This document shows positions 27,036 through 34,993 of a stretch of DNA of 64,000 bases, piece after piece (within the stretch, counting starts at the first letter, position 1; every line of letters starts with the position of its first letter). The position numbers and the translations under genes are program-made. The notes under the pieces were generated by a model. That model was not told the origin of the DNA. It did no database searches and saw only the letters and a program-made list of their open reading frames with translations. This DNA is from DAOSEK01 sp035363095 (lineage in GTDB: Archaea > Nanobdellota > Nanobdellia > Woesearchaeales > UBA119): assembly GCA_035363095.1 (NCBI GenBank), contig DAOSEK010000003.1:1-64000 (forward strand), read 5' to 3'.

Positions 27036-28196
27036 ATGCACCACATAAAAGCTTTAGGGATATTATTGGTTTTATTACTTTTTTTGCAATCTCTTAACGT
27101 GTATTCGCAAGAGGAGAGAGTTTTCAAGATAGACTTTGGTGTTTATGATTTATATGATAGAGAGGAAATTAAATCTAATTTTGCGAAGATTACTGCAAAT
27201 TTAAAAGAGAATGGTTCTCAACAAGAATTTATGTTTCAGAATAGGAATTCTTCTGAGTTTAATATAAGCTTTTTTCTAAATGAGGGCAAATGGGATTTTA
27301 AGGTTGAGATTGATGACCTTAGGACACCGGTTCTTGATTACTACATAATACATTCACTTAATGTAGATAAGGATATTACGCAAAATATCTACCTTTTAAG
27401 GGTTGGAAGTATTAAAGGGTTAGTTAAGGATAATTCAGGAAAGCTTGTAAGCAACGCTAAGGTTAAGTTTGAATGCGAAAGGGATAATTTCATTGGAATT
27501 TTAGAAAGTGATCTTTTTGGAACCTTTTCTACAAGGATTGTTCCTGAAGGCAACTGTAAGGTATACGCAACATATGGGGATTCTGTTGGAATTAGTGAGA
27601 TTTTTGTAAAACAAGGCAATGCACATGAGGCAATTGTAGTTCTTGATCAAAAAGTTGTTTTTTTTGATATAAATAACATTATTACTATTTTATCAATGTC
27701 TTTAGCCGGATTTATTCTTCTGATTTTTATTTTTAAGTTCTCTAAATCAAAAGGAAATAATATTCATGAAAAAGATATAAGAACAGATAATCCTGTTGAA
27801 GAGATAGATCCATTAAACAAAGAAGAAAAAAGCGAAGTGGAGATCTCTTCATATGAACCTGAACACAAGGAAAGTATAAAAAATGATCCTATTCAAGGGA
27901 AAAATGAAGATATTGTTGAGATAGATTATTCTTTTAGCGGAGAAAAACATCATCTGTCCAAAAGGAGTCTTGATATTTTAAATAGTCTTTCAAATGGACA
28001 AAAGAAAGTTGTGGAGTTTTTATTAGAGGAAGGAAACCATTCAACACAGGCAAGAATAAGTAGAGTTGGAAAGATTCCAAAATCAACTCTGCATAGATAT
28101 TTAACTGATCTAGAGGAAAAAAGGATCATAACTAAAAAAGAAGATTTTAACCAGAATAAAGTATTTTTAACCGATTATTTCCTTTCTGAGAAGTAA
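27036..28196 (+). CDS. Membrane-anchored winged-helix regulator with external carboxypeptidase-regulatory-like domain
   Basis: Domains in order: signal/anchor (residues 3-25), an extracytoplasmic beta-sandwich region with a carboxypeptidase-regulatory-like domain (about 128-200; IKGLVKDNSGKLVSNAKVKF), one membrane helix (about 213-235, IITILSMSLAGFILLIFIF), an acidic linker, and a C-terminal winged helix (about 305-385) with STQARISRVGKIPKSTLHRYL as recognition region. The topology is that of a one-component membrane regulator reading an external signal. Related proteins are common in Euryarchaeota and DPANN. It is divergent from nurA. A second, shorter membrane winged-helix protein lies at 31663. 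Confidence 0.8.
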   Translation: MHHIKALGILLVLLLFLQSLNVYSQEERVFKIDFGVYDLYDREEIKSNFAKITANLKENGSQQEFMFQNRNSSEFNISFFLNEGKWDFKVEIDDLRTPVLDYYIIHSLNVDKDITQNIYLLRVGSIKGLVKDNSGKLVSNAKVKFECERDNFIGILESDLFGTFSTRIVPEGNCKVYATYGDSVGISEIFVKQGNAHEAIVVLDQKVVFFDINNIITILSMSLAGFILLIFIFKFSKSKGNNIHEKDIRTDNPVEEIDPLNKEEKSEVEISSYEPEHKESIKNDPIQGKNEDIVEIDYSFSGEKHHLSKRSLDILNSLSNGQKKVVEFLLEEGNHSTQARISRVGKIPKSTLHRYLTDLEEKRIITKKEDFNQNKVFLTDYFLSEK

Positions 28197-28285
28197 AAAG
28201 AGAAAAATAACGCCTTTGAGCTAGAATAGAACTAAAAAGAACTTCAAAAGGCATGTTGTTCTAGATAACATTTATAAATGAGCAC

Positions 28286-28432
28286 CTACTTATCATAATT
28301 GCGTTTGGTTGTTAGAAAAGATTTTGGTTTTTTTATTTTTATTAAAATTTTTTTAACACCAAAAAATTCTACTAATTCTCTTGGATTCAAATAATAATTT
28401 AACGATTCAGGGTTAATTTGAATTTTATTCAT
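28286..28432 (-). CDS. Possible small protein, 48 aa
   Basis: A frame too short for usual gene calls starts MNKIQINPESLNYYLNPREL and continues EFFGVKKILIKIKKPKSF to a stop at 28286-28288. The composition is protein-like (helix, then basic strand). A TATA-like ATAATATTTAAT lies about 30 nt before the ATG. It sits in an otherwise empty 396-bp gap between two plus-strand genes. No family recognised; it may be chance. Confidence 0.35.
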   Translation of the reverse strand: MNKIQINPESLNYYLNPRELVEFFGVKKILIKIKKPKSFLTTKRNYDK

Positions 28433-28592
28433 ACACTATCTATTTAATTCGTACAACCATTAAATATTATAGCTATTATAGCTTGAGTAATTAGATTTAA
28501 TAGCTAGCATATATTGTTACTATATTATTTTTCAAACTATAAAATAATATAAACAGATAAATTTCTACAATCGTTATAAGGAGGGGATTTAC

Positions 28593-28895
28593 GTGAAATG
28601 GAAATTAAGAAACATTGCATGGGTATTTTTTGCATTCCTTGTTTTAGGAAATGTTAGTGCATATTCACATTATGCTTTTAATCAAAACCTTGTTATTGAT
28701 AATTCAAGGATTATAACTCCCAATATTTATACAGATGGAATAGTAGGGGTACTAAATACAGGAAAAACAAATATCCTAAGGATTTCCAACCAAGAATTTT
28801 TAATGCCTCGGAATACTTATTTAGTATTTTGGTTTGAAGAAGGGAATTATCAGTTATTTAATGGAAAAGATAAGGCTTTAGTTTTTTCTAAATAG
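28593..28895 (+). CDS. Small secreted hypothetical protein with GTG start
   Basis: A 100-residue protein with a signal peptide (KWKLRNIAWVFFAFLVLGNVSA, cleavage likely after Ala near residue 22) and a short mature part rich in Asn, Ile and aromatic residues, YSHYAFNQNLVIDNSRI and TYLVFWFEEGNYQLFNGK. I do not recognise the family. The start is GTG 28593 because AAGGAGGG at 28578-28585 lies 7 nt before it; the nearby ATG is out of frame. Its stop lies 3 bp from the end of the convergent TGT gene. Confidence 0.72.
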   Translation: MKWKLRNIAWVFFAFLVLGNVSAYSHYAFNQNLVIDNSRIITPNIYTDGIVGVLNTGKTNILRISNQEFLMPRNTYLVFWFEEGNYQLFNGKDKALVFSK

Positions 28896-28898
28896 TAC

Positions 28899-30086
28899 TT
28901 AATTTGTTTGATTAATCCATTCAGAATATAAGTGCTCAAAATTTTTTTCTTTTATTGATTTTCTGATTTGTGCCATTATGTCTAGATAAAAGAATATGTT
29001 GTGATATGAAGCAATTTTGTACGCTAAGAATTCTTGCGATCGAAATAAATGACACAGATAAGCTTTTGTGTATCGCCTACACATCTCACAACTGCAAAAA
29101 GGGTCTAATTTTGAGTTGTCGTGTATGTATTTAGCACCTGATATTCGTATTCTATATTTGTTTTTAAGATTGCCTCCAGATTTAGGATGAATATGAATAT
29201 AACCTGCTCTTGCGATTCTTGTGGGACCTGCACAATCAAAGGTATCAATGCCTTGTAAAACTGAATTGAAAATGTCTTCCACAGTACCAATTCCAAGTAG
29301 ATGTCTTGGTTTTTTTTCATCTAAAAACGGAGTTATCCAAAATAGAGTTTCATACATTTGTTTTTTGCCAAATGAGCCTCCAATTGCATACCCATCAAAG
29401 CCAATCTTATTGATTTCTTGTGCTGATTCCTCTCTTAAATCCTTGAACAATCCTCCTTGTATGATGCCATATAGTGCCTGTTGTTTTTTATTGTTATTTT
29501 TGTGGTAATCAAAACATTCTTTTGCCCAGAGATGTGTTCTGATGTTGGCTTCTTTTGTTGTTTTATAATCAGAAGAAGGAGCGGAGCATTCGTCTAGTGC
29601 AAGTATTATGTCTGCACCAATTTTATGTTGTGTCTGAATTGAAAGTTTAGGAGTTAAAAGGTGTTTTGATTGGTCATATATTGAGCGAAAACTAACACCT
29701 TCATCAGTAATATATGCAATTCTTTCCTGTTTTTGTTTTGATTCTTTTACTTTATAATCGAATTTTGATTTTCCCAGTTGAGTTCCAATCCCTAAGCTAA
29801 ATGCTTGAAAGCCACCACTATCTGTCATAAAGGGGGTATTTATGCTTGAGAATTCATTTATTCCCCCAAGTTTATCTAAAACTTGCGCTCCTGGTTTAAG
29901 CATTAGATGATATGTATTTGTAATTAAAAGATCTACTTTAAGCTTTTCTAAATCTTCGCTTGATAAGGCTTTTACTGTTGCTTTTGTGGCCACTGGAACA
30001 AATGCAGGGGTGTTAACAATTCCATGTTTTAGTTTTAATTCCCCAAGTCTTAATCCCTTGTAAGTTTTAAGTATTTTAAACTCCAT
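28899..30086 (-). CDS. tgt: tRNA-guanine transglycosylase, bacterial (queuine/preQ1) type
   Basis: Exchanges a guanine in tRNA for a 7-deazaguanine. FMTDSGGFQAFSLG carries the proton-acceptor Asp of the active site; GYAIGGSFG, GIGTVEDIFNSVLQGIDTFD (nucleophile Asp) and AGPTRIARAGYI follow, and the zinc site is CSCEMCRRYTKAYLCHLF. The 395-residue length and absence of the C-terminal PUA and C2 domains set it apart from archaeosine TGT (arcTGT, position 15) and make it the bacterial/eukaryotic kind acting on position 34. Neither queuosine nor archaeosine synthesis genes are in the window, so the base it inserts is open. ATG 30086 has a TATA box at 30124-30131. Confidence 0.94.
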   Translation of the reverse strand: MEFKILKTYKGLRLGELKLKHGIVNTPAFVPVATKATVKALSSEDLEKLKVDLLITNTYHLMLKPGAQVLDKLGGINEFSSINTPFMTDSGGFQAFSLGIGTQLGKSKFDYKVKESKQKQERIAYITDEGVSFRSIYDQSKHLLTPKLSIQTQHKIGADIILALDECSAPSSDYKTTKEANIRTHLWAKECFDYHKNNNKKQQALYGIIQGGLFKDLREESAQEINKIGFDGYAIGGSFGKKQMYETLFWITPFLDEKKPRHLLGIGTVEDIFNSVLQGIDTFDCAGPTRIARAGYIHIHPKSGGNLKNKYRIRISGAKYIHDNSKLDPFCSCEMCRRYTKAYLCHLFRSQEFLAYKIASYHNIFFYLDIMAQIRKSIKEKNFEHLYSEWINQTN

Positions 30087-30286
30087 ATGATTCTACCAGA
30101 TTTTTTTTAAGATAATCAATTTGTTTATAAATTTATAGCTGATTTTAGGTTTTAGAGAATAAATGTTGTTTTGAATTGAGAATTATTTTAAAAAAACTAG
30201 ACTCTGTTCGGAATTGTACAATTGAGTATAGTAGCACTAGATGAGACACATAAGTTCACTAAGTGAGATTATGTATGGTATCTTGT

Positions 30287-30430
30287 CTGAGTGAGGTTCT
30301 ATGTTTGAGTGAGATTCTATGTTAGAGTGCAGTTCAGTGTTTGAGCGAGGTTCTATGTTAGAGTGCAGTTCAGTATTAGAATACTGTTCAGTATTACAGT
30401 GCAGTTCAGTGTCTGAGCGAGGTTGGGTGT
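30287..30430. repeat. 18-bp minisatellite, 8 units
   Basis: Eight consecutive 18-bp units fill 30287-30430 without gaps, consensus TTGAGTGAGGTTCTATGT or TAGAGTGCAGTTCAGTGT; the two variants partly alternate. Variation is by substitution only. Stop codons occur in all frames, so it is not coding. It lies in the 457-bp gap before a small membrane protein gene. No direct repeat-spacer pattern exists, so it is not CRISPR. Confidence 0.88.
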
Positions 30431-30543
30431 TCTAATTTACATATTATTTCTATTTCAGAAATATTTAAGAAATATTTAAGAACTATTTCAAAGCGAGCTA
30501 AAAATTGCAAAATAATATATATTAGCTTTGTTAGTTTAATACA

Positions 30544-30786
30544 ATGAAAAATAACGTGTTTGATGAAGTAGTAGGCTGGATTGGCATGTCAATAATACTT
30601 TTTGCCTATATTCTGATCAGTTTTGGTGTTTTGATGCCTTCTTCAGTGTTGTATCAATTTATTAATATTATTGGTTCAACGGGGATATTATACATTTCCT
30701 TTAAGAAGAAAGCTTATCAACCGGCTTTACTGAATTTGATATGGATTATTGTTGCTTTAGTGGCCATTTTAGCAATTATCATCTAA
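30544..30786 (+). CDS. CBU_0592-like small membrane protein
   Basis: An 80-residue protein with three membrane helices: VGWIGMSIILFAYILISFGVL, YQFINIIGSTGILYISF and LLNLIWIIVALVAILAIII. The conserved order GWxGm-x-AY, YqxxNxxGs and LNxxWxxxA matches the CBU_0592 domain, of unknown function. A TATA-like ATAATATATATTA (about 30510-30522) is about 27 nt before the ATG, so translation is probably leaderless. Confidence 0.8.
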   Translation: MKNNVFDEVVGWIGMSIILFAYILISFGVLMPSSVLYQFINIIGSTGILYISFKKKAYQPALLNLIWIIVALVAILAIII

Positions 30787-30931
30787 AAAAAATTTCTAAG
30801 AATTTCTGAAAGATTAAAATTTTATTCGATTCATAGATATTAGAATAAGGAGTATAAAAGTAATATATGTAAAAGTAATGTATATACGAATGATATATGC
30901 ATAAAAAATAGAAAAAAATAGAAAAAAAAAA

Positions 30932-31462
30932 TTAATTTCTCACTCTTTGGCAAAGTTGACAGTTAAATCCTTGAGATTTAAACCCTAGAGAGTTTAACCC
31001 AAGGTCTGCAACGGAATTTCTTTGTTTTCCTTGAGCGATTGAACCATCTATACCTTTTTTCATTTGCCCAACGCCTAAACCTAACTCTTTTTTTAGATTG
31101 TTAGCAGTCTCAAAATCTCCTTGTAAGTTTGCATTATGGAGTTCTTTGTATTTCTCAAAGTTATCTTTATTTATCACTTGAAACATCTTACCATGAGTTG
31201 GCAGGTTGTTTTCTTCTCTTATTTTAATCCACTGCTCATAATCATTTGATTTTATGGCTTCTATTAATTGGTCATGGACAACTTGGTCGTAGTTTGGATT
31301 GTTTTCTTTTGGACTACCAATCTGAGCGTAGGTAAATCCTGCAATTGTTAAACTAATCATTAATGTAGTCAGGATAATTCCAAAAATAGCTTTTTGTTTC
31401 AAATTGTTTTTAATTTGGCTGTTGGCATTTATTTTCATATTTTTCTTCTCATTGTTCTTCAT
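30932..31462 (-). CDS. Secreted or anchored hypothetical protein, 176 aa
   Basis: N-terminal basic stretch then one hydrophobic segment, FGIILTTLMISLTIAGFTYA (about residues 28-47), ending in an A-x-A-like site, so probably exported. The mature part is helical and charged, with NDYEQWIKIREENNLPTHGK and NANLQGDFETANNLKKELGL; these two segments look like paired short helices of an internal repeat. A C-terminal CQLC pair could form a disulphide or bind metal. AGAGGT before ATG 31462 supports the start. Similar small exported helical proteins occur in DPANN and candidate-phyla genomes, but I cannot assign a family. Confidence 0.65.
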   Translation of the reverse strand: MKNNEKKNMKINANSQIKNNLKQKAIFGIILTTLMISLTIAGFTYAQIGSPKENNPNYDQVVHDQLIEAIKSNDYEQWIKIREENNLPTHGKMFQVINKDNFEKYKELHNANLQGDFETANNLKKELGLGVGQMKKGIDGSIAQGKQRNSVADLGLNSLGFKSQGFNCQLCQRVRN

Positions 31463-31662
31463 ATTCTTTTACCTCTTTTTTTATTTTTTGAAAAACCCAC
31501 TTTTCTTTGGATTATGTTTTTTTAACAAATCCCGTTTTTCATATTGTTTCGAATGTATGAAACCATACAACTATCTTGTTGAAACTGTGGTTAGTATCTA
31601 AGAAACTATACACAAAGTTAAGTTCATAAGTTTTAAATATAGAGATATTTTCTTTAATTGTT

Positions 31663-32202
31663 ATGAAACTAAAAAAGATTATGATTATTGGTGTGATTAT
31701 ACTTAGTTTTATGATTGTAATATTGGGATTTTTATTTTACATTGAACAATCAAAGATTAATAAAAGGCTTAATCCTTTAGAACTTGAAATTATGACAAAG
31801 GAGCAGATTATACAAATGGTATATTTAAGACAAGAAAAGACAAGTTCTCCGATGTATTATTTTATTCCTATATTTAGCTTTTTTGGACTAGGGATAGGTG
31901 CTACTCTTTATTATGTTCTTAGTAGCAATATTGAAAAGAAGGATAAATTAATCAAGCATAATTCTGATGTTATATTAAAACTATTGAATAATGATGAGAG
32001 AAGGGTTATAAAAAAGATTGTGGAAAATAATGGAAAAGTTCAACAACTTGAGATTACTTACATGCAAGGTTTTAGTAAGGTTAAAGCACATAGAATAGTA
32101 GAGTCTTTAGTTAATAAAGATATAGTTACAAAAGAAGCGTTAGGTAAAATAAGGTTGATTAGGCTTGATAAAGAATTATATGATATTTTAAGGAAGAATT
32201 AG
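31663..32202 (+). CDS. Membrane-anchored winged-helix protein
   Basis: Two membrane helices (about residues 5-27 and 63-85, PMYYFIPIFSFFGLGIGATL) with a small loop outside, then a C-terminal winged helix (about 100-179): LLNNDERRVIKKIVENNGKV, QGFSKVKAHRIVESLVNKDI (recognition helix) and IRLIRLDKELYDIL. The layout is a short relative of the membrane regulator at 27036. TTTTAAATATA at 31631-31641 is centred 27 nt before the ATG, giving a leaderless transcript. Target genes are unknown. The neighbour downstream is a U32-family gene behind a decayed repeat. Confidence 0.8.
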   Translation: MKLKKIMIIGVIILSFMIVILGFLFYIEQSKINKRLNPLELEIMTKEQIIQMVYLRQEKTSSPMYYFIPIFSFFGLGIGATLYYVLSSNIEKKDKLIKHNSDVILKLLNNDERRVIKKIVENNGKVQQLEITYMQGFSKVKAHRIVESLVNKDIVTKEALGKIRLIRLDKELYDILRKN

Positions 32203-32216
32203 ACTGCAATTTTTTT

Positions 32217-32520
32217 TATTTCATGAATCCGTCATTTACATACTTTGGTTTTGGGGTTTGGTCGCAAGCCCTAAAATTTGAAGAAGCGGATTCACATAAC
32301 GATTAATCTAGAAACAATCTAGCAAGATATCTCCTAGTGTTTATGCTTTAAAGATTTTTTATTTTTGTGAGGCAATTAATCATTTTGCATACTTTGGTGC
32401 ATAATACAGTAAGTAAGAACGGATAGATTTAAGATGTGTTTAAAAAAGAGAGATTTAAAAATAATAACCTTGAATTATAAATCTGATACCCAAAGAATTT
32501 ATGCTTAGGTTTTTCATCTT
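32217..32520 (+). repeat. Decayed copy of the dispersed repeat (copy 10, forward)
   Basis: TTTCATGAATCCGTC, GCATACTTTGGT, GGATTCACATAACGATTAATCTAG, ATCTAGCAAGATATCTCC and TTATGCTTAGGTTTTTCATCTTG are recognisable outer-module pieces; the core hairpins have been lost. It lies between two plus-strand genes in the same orientation. Confidence 0.6.
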
Positions 32521-32560
32521 GTCATATAGATGTTAAAAATTATTTTAAAGTGGATTTTTT

Positions 32561-33820
32561 ATGAAAACTAGTGGAAAAAAAGTTGAGATAATGAGCCCCG
32601 CAGGCTCTTTTGAATCGCTTATTGCAGCAATAAAAGCTGGGGCTGATTCCATATACTTTGGGGCAGGAGAACTTAATATGCGCTCTGGTTCTATTAGGTT
32701 TTCTGTGAGTGATTTAGTAAGGATAGTAAGGATTTGCAAAAAAAACAATGTTCGGTGTTATCTTACACTCAATAGTGTTATGTTTGATGATGATTTAAAT
32801 CAAATGAAAAAAATATGTATTAAAGCAAAAAAAGCAGGTGTTGATTCTATTATTGCCTGTGATTTTTCAGTTATTGAATTTGCGAACCAAATAGGACTAA
32901 AGGTACATCTTTCTACACAGGCTAATGTTTCAAATTTTGAAGCAGTAAGATTTTTTTCAAGATATGCAGATACTATTGTTTTGGCTAGAGAGCTTTCCTT
33001 AGCTCAAATTGATTATATTTGTAAAATGATTCAAAAAAACAAGCTTAAAGGACCATCTGGAAAACTTGTTGAAATAGAGGTTTTTGTACATGGTGCTCTT
33101 TGCGTTGCAGTGTCTGGTAAGTGTTATATGAGTTTAGCACAATATAATAGCTCTGCAAATAGGGGAAAATGCCTTCAGGCTTGCAGAAGAAGATATAGGA
33201 TTATTGATGATGAGACTAATGATGAGTTAGTTGTTGATAATAATTTTATTATGTCACCTAAGGATTTATGCACTATTGCAATGATAGATAAGCTGATTGA
33301 GTCAGGTGTTAGTGTATTTAAGATTGAAGGAAGGGCAAGAGCCCCTGAGTATGTATATACTGTTACTAAAATATACAAAGAGGCTGTTTTAGCTGTTGAA
33401 AATAAAAGCTATTCTCCTTTCAAGGTCGCAAAGTGGAAAAAAGAGCTAAATAAGGTTTTTAACAGAGGATTTTGGGAAAATGGATATTATCTAGGAAAGA
33501 AAAATGGAGAATGGGCAAACGCCTATGGATCAGTTGCTACAACGGAGAAACTAAAAATTGGAAAGGTTATTCACTTTTATGGTAAGAATAAAATTGCTCA
33601 GATATATATAGAAAGTAATGGTTTGTCTTTAAACGATAAGATAATGATTTCAGGAAAGACTACAGGACCTGTTTTCTTAAAAGTAGAAAACATTGTTGAT
33701 TTTTCTGGGAAAGTAGTAAATGTTGCATCTAAGGGAATGAAGGTTACTATTCCTATTAAAGAAAAGGTAAGAATAAATGATGAGGTATTTTTGTTTAGAG
33801 ATAGAATTTCTTATCAATGA
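32561..33820 (+). CDS. Peptidase U32 family protein (TrhP/RlhA-like)
   Basis: The N-terminal TIM-barrel begins MSPAGSFESLIAAIKAGADS; HLSTQANVSNFEAV, EVFVHGALCVAVSGKCYMS, RGKCLQACRRRY and MSPKDLCTIAMIDKLIESGV follow in the order of family U32, then a C-terminal beta domain of about 90 residues. U32 proteins were named collagenase-like, but members such as TrhP/TrhO-pathway and RlhA hydroxylate tRNA or rRNA bases with prephenate-derived chemistry and an Fe-S cluster. The cluster of Cys in SGKCYMS, GKCLQAC and KDLC suits an Fe-S site. RNA hydroxylation is therefore more likely than proteolysis. Single gene, preceded by GTGGATT. Confidence 0.88.
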   Translation: MKTSGKKVEIMSPAGSFESLIAAIKAGADSIYFGAGELNMRSGSIRFSVSDLVRIVRICKKNNVRCYLTLNSVMFDDDLNQMKKICIKAKKAGVDSIIACDFSVIEFANQIGLKVHLSTQANVSNFEAVRFFSRYADTIVLARELSLAQIDYICKMIQKNKLKGPSGKLVEIEVFVHGALCVAVSGKCYMSLAQYNSSANRGKCLQACRRRYRIIDDETNDELVVDNNFIMSPKDLCTIAMIDKLIESGVSVFKIEGRARAPEYVYTVTKIYKEAVLAVENKSYSPFKVAKWKKELNKVFNRGFWENGYYLGKKNGEWANAYGSVATTEKLKIGKVIHFYGKNKIAQIYIESNGLSLNDKIMISGKTTGPVFLKVENIVDFSGKVVNVASKGMKVTIPIKEKVRINDEVFLFRDRISYQ

Positions 33821-34248
33821 AGTTTTCTGTATTGCTTATAATGCCCTGAGAGAAAGTTTTTGAATAGTATGTCTTGATTGCAAATTGGGAATATTAACAC
33901 CTAATTTTTCAATTTATTTTGTTTTTGTGAACTCTTGTTCTTTCTGCTAGTCTGATTCTTTGAAATATCAAAGAAGAGTAGAATGAATGAATTAATTGAT
34001 ATCCTCATAATATCATCAAATATTGAGAAGATATCTATGGGATTTATGCCCAGTTAATTCAATCATATTTTTGTTTCCTTCATACCGCTTTCTATACTAT
34101 ATTTCTTTAAGAGTATCTGTTTTTTTATTTTTGCAAAAGATTAATTCAATAATTTATTAATTAGTGTGATTTTATAATTATAATGAGTTAAAAAATTTTA
34201 TAAAAATTTTATTATAATTCTGTATAATTTACAGTAAAAAAGAAAAGA
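33821..34248. other. Spacer with a relic of the dispersed repeat
   Basis: About 430 bp without a convincing ORF. The segment GAGAAGATATCTATGGGATTTATGCCCAG at about 34014-34042 recalls the outer module of the dispersed repeat, reading in the plus orientation. The rest is T-rich sequence that precedes the surface-locus promoter. Confidence 0.4.
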
Positions 34249-34278
34249 TTTAAATATAAGTTCTTACAAGGATTGTAA
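34249..34278 (+). promoter_or_regulatory. Promoter and operator-like palindrome of surface-locus regulator 1
   Basis: TTTAAATATA at 34249-34258 is a TATA box; about 26 nt downstream of its centre is the expected transcript start near 34280. Overlapping that point is the perfect inverted repeat TTACAA-GGA-TTGTAA (34264-34278). A palindrome at a start site is a natural operator position for repression, possibly by the regulator encoded just downstream. Confidence 0.6.
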
Positions 34279-34352
34279 TAGGATACAAAAAAGTATGCTG
34301 ATTACGACAATACGTTGTTTTCCACACTTTGAATATCCGAGATAGAGTTGGT

Positions 34353-34973
34353 ATGCAAATGGAGCAAGAAACGCTTTTCACAGCGGCCAAATGGAGTGTT
34401 CTAAAATCACTCTCATTTGAAAAGAAATCACCTTTAGAGCTTGCACAAGCAAATAATACCTCTATGTCAAATATTAGTCAGGCATTACGATTTTTAGAAC
34501 TTGCAGGTCTTGTGAAAAGTGAACGTGTCTCAAATAGAGATAAAGGACAACCAAGAATAATATATTCTATTGCTAAAGACAATGCGTATTTAATTCTTAC
34601 ATCTAAATCATTTGTGGATAAAAGACTAATAGATTTAGATGAACACAAAAAAGCAATAGTTCGAATATGGTTTTTTGAAAATTCTTCGATGCACTTCTTT
34701 TTGGAGAAAGCATTTGAAATAATTGAAAAAAATTTAGAGAAATATGAAGCAATCTATGTAGATAAAAATACACTTACTGAAGTTAAGCTTCTTGTTGTTT
34801 TGAAAAAAAGCGATTCGAAAATTGATTTGAAAGATTTCAATGTGACAAACAATGGGATCTCAAAAAAAGTTTCTTACAAGGCTGTTACAAAGGAGTTTGT
34901 GAAAAAAGAAAATAATTCACTATATGCAATTTACGATCCTCAAAATCTCATAGAGGAAAAAATACATGTTTGA
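34353..34973 (+). CDS. Winged-helix (ArsR-like) regulator of the surface-protein locus
   Basis: Residues about 1-75 form a winged helix: FTAAKWSVLKSLSF, SPLELAQANNTSMSNISQAL (helix-turn-helix) and RFLELAGLVKSERV...GQPRIIYSI (wing). The following 130 residues form an alpha/beta domain with KAIVRIWFF and TEVKLLVVLKKSDSKIDL that I do not recognise; it could bind a ligand or a nucleotide. The start is uncertain between TTG 34329, ATG 34353 and ATG 34359. The stop is 21 bp before the first surface-protein gene, so regulator and surface genes form one operon. Confidence 0.8.
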   Translation: MQMEQETLFTAAKWSVLKSLSFEKKSPLELAQANNTSMSNISQALRFLELAGLVKSERVSNRDKGQPRIIYSIAKDNAYLILTSKSFVDKRLIDLDEHKKAIVRIWFFENSSMHFFLEKAFEIIEKNLEKYEAIYVDKNTLTEVKLLVVLKKSDSKIDLKDFNVTNNGISKKVSYKAVTKEFVKKENNSLYAIYDPQNLIEEKIHV

Positions 34974-34993
34974 AAATATAGGGAGGGTTTAAT

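Noticed and set aside
30287..30430. CRISPR-like array at the 18-bp tandem repeat
   Set aside because: Units are contiguous without spacers.
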